The notes beneath the pieces are model-generated. The model made no database searches and was not told the origin of the DNA. It saw nothing but the letters and a program-made list of their open reading frames with translations. A program made the translations under genes and the position numbers. Shown in pieces: positions 32,508 through 39,013 of a stretch of 39,013 nt of DNA. The stretch lies in NCBI GenBank assembly GCA_015066525.1, contig SVOG01000011.1, forward strand, positions 1 to 39,013, given 5' to 3'. Each line of letters starts with the position of its first letter. Positions within the stretch are counted from its first letter, which is position 1. Source of the DNA: Oscillospiraceae bacterium. Lineage in GTDB: Bacteria > Bacillota > Clostridia > Oscillospirales > Acutalibacteraceae.

Positions 32508-32618
32508 CGTCACACTTGCATCATACAATAAAAACTGTTGGTTGTCAAGGTGATATTCACAAAATGTTCACATTTCCAGACAGATGTATATAATATGTTA
32601 AAATTTCATAATTTTTTA

Positions 32619-32647
32619 TTGACTTTACTTATAATAAGTGTTTTAAT
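32619..32647 (+). promoter_or_regulatory. Promoter of the giant plus-strand gene
   Basis: TTGACT (32619-32624), 17-bp spacer and TTTAAT (32642-32647); transcription start near 32654, followed by a structured leader of about 150 nt. Confidence 0.62.
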
Positions 32648-32660
32648 ATATTTGCGTGAT

Positions 32661-32771
32661 ATGCGTCTTTTTGATGGGGCGTAACCCAAACGGCGGTAGA
32701 ATACCTTCAGTCTGCTGCAACTTTTGCAGCGGGGTCAGAGATTGTGACAACCGTAAATCAATCTGACGCGT
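32661..32771 (+). ncRNA. Multi-stem structured leader, class unknown
   Basis: A closing stem ATGCGTC/GACGCGT (32661-32667 with 32765-32771, one wobble) and TTGAT/ATCAA (32671-32675 with 32757-32761) enclose hairpins GGG/CCC (32677-32687), GGTA-GAA-TACC (32695-32705), GCTGCAA-CTT-TTGCAGC (32714-32730) and GTCA/TGAC (32734-32748). This looks like a multi-branched cis-regulatory RNA. I compared it from memory with c-di-GMP, c-di-AMP, cobalamin, TPP and SAM riboswitch cores and none fits. No terminator follows, so any control would be at translation. Confidence 0.45.
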
Positions 32772-32804
32772 TATTCGTAATACTTTAACGGAGGAAAATT
32801 TAAA

Positions 32805-35800
32805 TTGGAATCAAAAAAATCTAAGATTTTTACCAAAAAGCTGATTGCTTTGTTCCTTTCCGCGTTGATGGCGGCTTCCTGCTTCACAGGTGCGCTCACC
32901 GCTTATGCAAGAGCAGAAGATTATCATGACGAGAATATCGCCTATAACTTCCTTGCTTGGGCAGAGACCACTGACGAGCAGACAGCTGAGGCGATTCTTG
33001 ACTGGGCGGATGCAAATCTCTCCTGGACTATGAAGAACCTGGTTGGCTTTGATGAGTATCATTTCAGCCAGAACATCGTTGTAGCGACAATCAAGATTGA
33101 CGCTTATCTTGACAGTGTTGACGGTCTTATTTATACCGTTGAGCAGGCGGATGACCTTCTTGATTCTTACGGCGGTCTCGTCGGCGGTGATGTTAAGAAT
33201 ATTAATCTTAACGGTGTTGCTGACCTCGCTGACAGATATTCAACTGATTCATCCGATGTCGTTTCCAAGTGCGGAAGAAGCTACCGTGCAAGATATACTG
33301 CTAAGGAAATCCTTATAGCTGTAGCACGTTTGCTTTACGACAACACCAAGGACGGTAACAACGTTTTCCGTAAGCTCGTTATCGGTGATTTTAACCTTGG
33401 TTCCATTCTCGGCGGCGTAATCAAGAACTTAGCAGGCAGCGACGATATCTTTGATATCCTCAAGGATACGCTCGGTATGTGGGACAATTATCAGAACGAC
33501 CTCGCATACAATATTGTTGCTAACCTTATTTTCACGAATACCAAGTGGTGGACCGACGAAGAGCTTGCTTATTATAAGCAGACTGACAGCAACGGTAATC
33601 TTACCAACTGGAATTTCGATGACAGACTCTTTGAAGCACTCAGCACACAGCTGCTTCAGCAGATTAATGCCGAGATTACTTATCAGGACAAGAATAACGA
33701 TCTCAATATTGAAGCTGACTCTTCCAAGACACGTTATGCCGCACTCCAGGCATTTGCTGAGGAGCAGGGCACAACCTTAACCGATGAGAACACTGCCGAA
33801 ATTACCGCAGCATATAACGCCGCAAACAACACGGACTTTGACGGCAAGCTTCATTACACGGACGAAGGTAATGTATACCTTTTCCGCTACGGTACAGATG
33901 TTCTTACCGTAGGCAAGACCGATAATCTTCTTGATGTTGCTTATTCCGCAGCAAAGATTGCGTGGAATACGGCGCTCAAGGCTACGCTTGGTCTGCTTCA
34001 CGTGAACTACGACAACCACGATGATACTGAGAACACACACGGTACAAACTTTGATAACCACTACTATCTGTGGCGTTCGGGTAAGTACGGCTGGGATACA
34101 TCCGACCTTGAGACGATGTATGCTCCTCAGTACGTTGAAGAGTGGTTCGCAGAAATCTGCGACGGCTACGGTCTTACAGCGCAAGAGATGAAGGACTATG
34201 TATGGACGAACCTCACCTTTGACAGAAGCGTTTCTGAAGACGCTGAGGGCAACTGGAGAGATATTAAGTCCAAGTCACTCTTTGTGAAACTGCGTTACAG
34301 CCCGATGGCTGACTACTACTTTGATGCTCAGACCGGTCCTATCAACCTTTACTTTGAGCAGACAGGTACTGACGCGCTCGATGATTTCATCACCAGAGCA
34401 TTCGATGAGGATGAGTATTCATCCATCCCCGCAGCACTCAATGATCTTCTTGTTGCTGCTACCAAGGTTCTCTTCCCTGAGAGCTCCAATATCGGCTTCC
34501 AGGGTGCTGAGAGAGGCGTTGTAGGCACTGACCTTCACGTTCCTACAATGGTAGAGACGGGTAATATGGACCTCACCGGTTCCGGCAGAGCTGCTAACAT
34601 CAGAACAAGCGCAGAAACTCTCGTTTCCAACGCACTTGCAATGTTTGAGTATGCAGCTAACGCAGCTGACCCGTACATCTTCAATCAGTTCTATAAGAAC
34701 CATAACATTACTTATAACGGAACCACCAACCTCACCGAGGGCAACTTCGAAGAGGCTGCTATCCCGCTTGGCGTTGCTGCTGTTGTACAGAATGTCAACA
34801 TGGCAAACACCATCCATCATGAAGACTGGGATAAGGTTAAGGACGCAGAGGGCGCAGGCTATCTTGCACTTGCTGAATACCTCTCCTATGTTCTTCCTGA
34901 CAGAGATTACAGCGATTTCGTTACCTACGATGCTGACGGCAAGATTAACGCAGACTTCAACAACTGCATTCTTCCGATGGCTCGTGATGCAATCGGCTAT
35001 GTCGTTCAGGCATATGTTCCGGTTAGAAATACGGACGGTACAGAATGGAATGTTTATGACACTACCACAGCTGATACTTCATCCGTATGGGACCTTGCTA
35101 ACTCGGTAGTATGCTACTATGCATCCGATTACAAGTATCCCGCAGTTAAGGGCGGCGCTGCTACCACCGCACAGAGCAAGTCCATTGCGACGCTTCTCGG
35201 CGTAACGGATAATAGCGGTAATGCACTTGTTCAGCCGACCAACACCCTTTGGGTCAATGTGGACAACGTTGTAAATAAGATTCTCCCGATTCTCGGTGAG
35301 CTTCAGTACGGTACCTCTGATAAGAACGGTCAGTTCAGCTCAGAAGACCTGATTTACAACGATATTATTAAGAATATCCTGAACATCGGCGGCGATGACG
35401 GCACAGGAACCGGTATCACAAACTTCCTTGAGAGAGTTTATACCATCGTATGCTCCGACCCGATTGCCAATAAGGGCATTGACGAGATGGTTTACAACGA
35501 CATCGTTGTTTCCCTCATCAATAACCTCTTTGGCCCCCGTTACGGCACAGGTTATTCCCATGTTCTTCCCACCTATGCAGAACTGAATTCATCTTCACCG
35601 TTTGACACCATGCTTCATGTAAGCTGGCTCGGTAATTACAAGGGTTATCAGAATAACGGCAGCGTTACTTCTTCGAATGACCTCGGCTATCTCAGCCTGT
35701 TAATTACGAACCTTTACGCAGCACTTGGCGGCTATGACGGTGTTAACGGTACCGGTCCTAAGGGCGCATGGACGGCGCTGATGTTTGCTGCTACTGCAGT

Positions 35801-38800
35801 ACATAGCTTCATTCCTGACTTCGCTCCCCAGATTGGTGCTCATACCTTCGGTGCAGTTACCGCTTCGGTTGCCAACGCATCCGTATCCGGTCTTACCGCA
35901 GGCGCAAACCTCGATACCAACTATCTGAATATCAAGAACGGCTCCATCGGTATCAACCGTGCTTATAACACCACGGGCAGAACGAACGGTTCCGTTCAGC
36001 AGGATAGCAGACTGTATGTAGAGGTTACCGGCATTGATGTAGAGGCTACGACGAACTCGAGCGGCACGCAGACCAGCACCACTTCGCAGATTAACCTTGG
36101 CGCTACCACTGCAAGCATTGCTCCCGAGCAGACGGCTCAGATTGCAATCACCGGTAAGGCTCCTTCAGCAGCGGTTGGTAATATTCTGTACACCTTTACC
36201 ATTCATTATAATGTGACACTCGGTAACGGCGGCGAGGCTCTCTATACGGACCTCAAGACCAAGACCTTTATGTATCACACAACCGCTAAGGGCTGGGCAG
36301 AAACGGCATACAGCGGCGATACTCTAAACACTAACACGACAACCGCTAACTACACTAAGTGTCCGAGCGGTAACAGCGGATTTGAGTATTATACTCCGAA
36401 GAATTTCATCATCCCGATGAGTAATCCTTCTTCAATCAACACTAAGACATTCTATATGAAGAACCTTAATAACCCGTTATTCAATGACGGATATAAGGCT
36501 ATGGACGGTATCTTCACATACGCTAAGAGCGGTACGAAGTACTATGCTGTATCAAACGGCACAGTTGCTTCCACTCAGTCAACAGCAAGTGGCACAGATA
36601 CCACTCTTGCTTATGCTGCTATTGACAGAGCAACCGGTAACATCATCAACTATGACCTTTATGACTACTATTATAATGGCACATGGTATCGTGGTGATCA
36701 GAACAACAATGCTATCAATGCAACCGTTAACGACGACGGTTCAGGCGGCGGTCTCGGCGGCGGTTATATGGGTTACACGGCAACTGAAATCGGAAACCTT
36801 TCTGAAACAATCAGAAACTCCGACGGTTTCTCCACCCGTCCGCACGTTGTCTGGACATTTGAAGAAGCACTTGCAACCGGCTATGTAATGGGTGTTATCC
36901 GTGATGTTGCCCGTGTAAAGACAGACGGTACAGTTGAGTATATCTACAGCGCTGTATTTATTAAACCGACTACCGGTCTTCTTCAGGGTAACTACGGTCA
37001 GAACTCCAAGGTATCTATCTCCTGGGGTACTCCCGTTCCCGGTGTATACTTCGGCGTAGGTAAGAACAGACTTAAGAAGCAGACTGCAGATACATCTAAG
37101 GTGTTCCTTAAGTACGACGGTTCTACCGAGCTTTCCAAGTTTATGGATACCGTAAACCTGGATATGTTCAGAAACAACGACGAGGCTAAGACAACGCTTA
37201 ACCTTTATGTAGCAGACGATACCCAGGCTGCAACCCTTCAGCAGGCTTACGAGGCTGATATCCAGACAATGGCTGCATATCAGGAGTCCGACCTTACGGA
37301 CTATGACGGCACGAACTCTGCTATCTATGATTCACTTCAGAATGGCTTCCAGCTTGCAGTTGCTAAGATTTCCGAGCCGATTAACGAGAATAACGCTCGT
37401 ACACTTGGTTCTACCACCATCCGTGCAACTGTAACGCACGACACCACTGCAACTGCCGGTGACAAGGCTTACAAGCCTGTTCCGACTACTGAGTCACTTC
37501 CGTCCAAGATGCTCGTTGACGCTACAAAGGGCGACGACGGCTATTGGTACAACGACGTTGACTGCCAGCTTCCGATTTACTATGCGGATGCAGGTAACGC
37601 GCTGACCGACGCGGATGTACAAAACGGCAAAGACCCTGTCGGTATGCCCGTTGTCAAGGTTGACGGCGTATGGTATGTGGCAAATGCTGTTAAGTACAAC
37701 CAGGTTTGGGATACCGAGACCTATAACTATCCGTATCTGACTGACGACACTGAGCAGGCGAAGGACGCTTCCGGCGCACTGCTTTACAAGCAGGTTCAGT
37801 TCGTTTACAGAGACGAGGACGGCGAGAAGGTTAACTCGGGCGACAACCCGACCTACAAACTTCCCGAAGGTCAGACAATCACAAAGCCGAATGACGGTAC
37901 AGAGTATCGTTCCGGCTATGAGCAGCTCGATAATAACCTGAGCTATTGGATGGAGCAGGTTAAGAGTAACGTTAAGAACGCTGCTGACAGAATTGTTGAC
38001 GGCGTATCTAAGGACCGTGAGAACCTCAATAATGTAAACTTCATCGTTGCTAACTATGAGGCAATGGTTAAGGTTGCTAAGGAAGCTGAGGGTATCCTCA
38101 ACACCGAGTGGAATCCGGTTGCTACTACTGATACAACCTATCAGTATGACACCGATTACTACACCAAGAACGGTGAAGAGTATACAAAGGTTGAAGAGTA
38201 TAATATCGGCGACGCTATCGAGGGCACGCTCTATGTATACGAGCCGACTTACTCCACCGCTGCTTCCGCTGTAGAAATTGATGAGGCTATCCGTCTCTAT
38301 AACCTCTATAAGAGCAGAGCGGATGTTACTCATATCGATTACAAGGCTGATAACAGACTTGAGAGCGAAATCGAACACGCTTCCGGCAATGCTTACAGCA
38401 CTTATACTGCTGCAACCGACGGCACGACTCACAGATTCGCTTACTCGACGAAGGGCGCTCACGAGAAGGATGACGTTAAGAACTTCACCGGCATCACCAC
38501 AACTGCTTCGAAGGTTCGCTTCGGTACAGTTAAGGATGGCGCTATCGTCAACGAAGACGCGGAAGGCAACCAGCTTTACACCGACGCTTCCTGGAAGGCT
38601 TATATCGACGCACTCGGCGATGCAGTTACCACTGCTCAGACCGGCCGCGCTGATGCTGCTTCCCTCGACGCAGAAGTAAGCGATTGCTACACTGCGAAGT
38701 CACACCTTATCATCGCTGAAAACAACCTTGAAGAATTTGTTGCAGAGCCTGTTGAAGAGGGCTACACTGTAACAGGTACAGTCAAGGTAGCACGTGACGA

Positions 38801-39013
38801 AAATGGCGATACATACGCAGCAACCTCAAAGGTAATTGGCGCAACAGTGAATGTACTTGACGCAGACGGCGTAGTTGTTGCAACGACAACAACCGATGCA
38901 AGCGGTCAGTTCTCCGTTGTTGTTCCTGCAGGCGGTGTATCTATCCAGATTACAAAGTACTGCGCAAGTGTAAGAACAATTACACTCAGCGGTAACGAAG
39001 TAACCGATTATCC
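32805..39013 (+). CDS. Giant secreted modular protein, TTG start, C-terminus beyond the window
   Basis: An uninterrupted frame runs from TTG 32805 to the last base (over 2069 codons, no stop). GGAGG at 32790-32794 is 10 nt before the TTG; no better-placed start exists. The signal peptide is LESKKSKIFTKKLIALFLSA followed by LMAASCFTGALTAYA, with cleavage after AYA. Residues 40-1100 are a Tyr/Asp/Asn-rich region I do not recognise. A Ser/Thr-rich beta-like region follows, a Gly-rich patch lies near 1310, FIVAR-like helical segments are near 1735-1770 and 1925-1980, and a carboxypeptidase-regulatory-type beta module (VTGTVKVARDENG onward) begins near 1985. In Ruminococcus-type proteins such a module is often followed by a dockerin-like EF-hand pair, which would lie just beyond the window. 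Likely a cell-surface or secreted protein. Confidence 0.85.
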   Translation, partial: MESKKSKIFTKKLIALFLSALMAASCFTGALTAYARAEDYHDENIAYNFLAWAETTDEQTAEAILDWADANLSWTMKNLVGFDEYHFSQNIVVATIKIDAYLDSVDGLIYTVEQADDLLDSYGGLVGGDVKNINLNGVADLADRYSTDSSDVVSKCGRSYRARYTAKEILIAVARLLYDNTKDGNNVFRKLVIGDFNLGSILGGVIKNLAGSDDIFDILKDTLGMWDNYQNDLAYNIVANLIFTNTKWWTDEELAYYKQTDSNGNLTNWNFDDRLFEALSTQLLQQINAEITYQDKNNDLNIEADSSKTRYAALQAFAEEQGTTLTDENTAEITAAYNAANNTDFDGKLHYTDEGNVYLFRYGTDVLTVGKTDNLLDVAYSAAKIAWNTALKATLGLLHVNYDNHDDTENTHGTNFDNHYYLWRSGKYGWDTSDLETMYAPQYVEEWFAEICDGYGLTAQEMKDYVWTNLTFDRSVSEDAEGNWRDIKSKSLFVKLRYSPMADYYFDAQTGPINLYFEQTGTDALDDFITRAFDEDEYSSIPAALNDLLVAATKVLFPESSNIGFQGAERGVVGTDLHVPTMVETGNMDLTGSGRAANIRTSAETLVSNALAMFEYAANAADPYIFNQFYKNHNITYNGTTNLTEGNFEEAAIPLGVAAVVQNVNMANTIHHEDWDKVKDAEGAGYLALAEYLSYVLPDRDYSDFVTYDADGKINADFNNCILPMARDAIGYVVQAYVPVRNTDGTEWNVYDTTTADTSSVWDLANSVVCYYASDYKYPAVKGGAATTAQSKSIATLLGVTDNSGNALVQPTNTLWVNVDNVVNKILPILGELQYGTSDKNGQFSSEDLIYNDIIKNILNIGGDDGTGTGITNFLERVYTIVCSDPIANKGIDEMVYNDIVVSLINNLFGPRYGTGYSHVLPTYAELNSSSPFDTMLHVSWLGNYKGYQNNGSVTSSNDLGYLSLLITNLYAALGGYDGVNGTGPKGAWTALMFAATAVHSFIPDFAPQIGAHTFGAVTASVANASVSGLTAGANLDTNYLNIKNGSIGINRAYNTTGRTNGSVQQDSRLYVEVTGIDVEATTNSSGTQTSTTSQINLGATTASIAPEQTAQIAITGKAPSAAVGNILYTFTIHYNVTLGNGGEALYTDLKTKTFMYHTTAKGWAETAYSGDTLNTNTTTANYTKCPSGNSGFEYYTPKNFIIPMSNPSSINTKTFYMKNLNNPLFNDGYKAMDGIFTYAKSGTKYYAVSNGTVASTQSTASGTDTTLAYAAIDRATGNIINYDLYDYYYNGTWYRGDQNNNAINATVNDDGSGGGLGGGYMGYTATEIGNLSETIRNSDGFSTRPHVVWTFEEALATGYVMGVIRDVARVKTDGTVEYIYSAVFIKPTTGLLQGNYGQNSKVSISWGTPVPGVYFGVGKNRLKKQTADTSKVFLKYDGSTELSKFMDTVNLDMFRNNDEAKTTLNLYVADDTQAATLQQAYEADIQTMAAYQESDLTDYDGTNSAIYDSLQNGFQLAVAKISEPINENNARTLGSTTIRATVTHDTTATAGDKAYKPVPTTESLPSKMLVDATKGDDGYWYNDVDCQLPIYYADAGNALTDADVQNGKDPVGMPVVKVDGVWYVANAVKYNQVWDTETYNYPYLTDDTEQAKDASGALLYKQVQFVYRDEDGEKVNSGDNPTYKLPEGQTITKPNDGTEYRSGYEQLDNNLSYWMEQVKSNVKNAADRIVDGVSKDRENLNNVNFIVANYEAMVKVAKEAEGILNTEWNPVATTDTTYQYDTDYYTKNGEEYTKVEEYNIGDAIEGTLYVYEPTYSTAASAVEIDEAIRLYNLYKSRADVTHIDYKADNRLESEIEHASGNAYSTYTAATDGTTHRFAYSTKGAHEKDDVKNFTGITTTASKVRFGTVKDGAIVNEDAEGNQLYTDASWKAYIDALGDAVTTAQTGRADAASLDAEVSDCYTAKSHLIIAENNLEEFVAEPVEEGYTVTGTVKVARDENGDTYAATSKVIGATVNVLDADGVVVATTTTDASGQFSVVVPAGGVSIQITKYCASVRTITLSGNEVTDY

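Noticed and set aside
32661-32771. c-di-GMP or ydaO-type riboswitch
   Set aside because: The conserved core segments of those classes could not be found; left as unknown class.
37494-38462. 322-codon minus-strand open frame
   Set aside because: It is a shadow of the plus-strand giant frame, which has a signal peptide and continuous modular sequence.

Overview
The window looks like a chromosome segment of a spore-forming, low-to-mid GC Firmicute of the Clostridia, most like the gut/rumen Oscillospiraceae-Ruminococcaceae. The reasons are a yqfC-yqfD sporulation pair, a textbook CIRCE-hrcA-grpE-dnaK-dnaJ operon, AGGAGG-type ribosome binding sites throughout, a Ruminococcus-type wall-protein module (Ig-like plus FN3), very large secreted proteins, and many short palindromic intergenic repeats. 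The genus is an inference.

Layout. 1-3753: mntP faces a NusG-II/Gx-transporter pair across back-to-back promoters, followed by yqfC-yqfD and a convergent TM2 protein. 3840-8850: the heat-shock operon under one perfect and one degenerate CIRCE. 8850-12280: a PurF-like protein lacking the usual glutaminase cysteine, uxuA (mannonate dehydratase) and a PspC protein, separated by mosaics of small palindromic repeats. 12278-13760: an AT-rich membrane-anchored orphan whose promoter, long hairpin leader and terminator/antiterminator arrangement suggest transcription attenuation. 13768-19310: a minus-strand glucuronate operon, uxaC-kdgK-(secreted Ig/FN3 protein)-kdgA-uxuB. 19390-24483: a K+ channel gene and a four-gene minus-strand operon (pyrophosphatase-like/Nudix fusion, small membrane exporter, nucleotidyltransferase, membrane-anchored GH27 with an inserted sugar-binding-like module). 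24580-39013: two giant secreted proteins transcribed divergently from an 816-bp AT-rich region. The minus-strand one (2456 aa) has large internal repeats. The plus-strand one starts with TTG and is still open at the window end (at least 2069 codons).

Together, UxaC, UxuB, UxuA, KdgK and KdgA make a complete route from D-glucuronate to pyruvate plus glyceraldehyde 3-phosphate. The GH27 enzyme and the big secreted proteins fit a cell that forages plant or host glycans. No tRNA, rRNA, CRISPR array, transposase or phage gene was seen. All assignments come from reading motifs; no database search was run.
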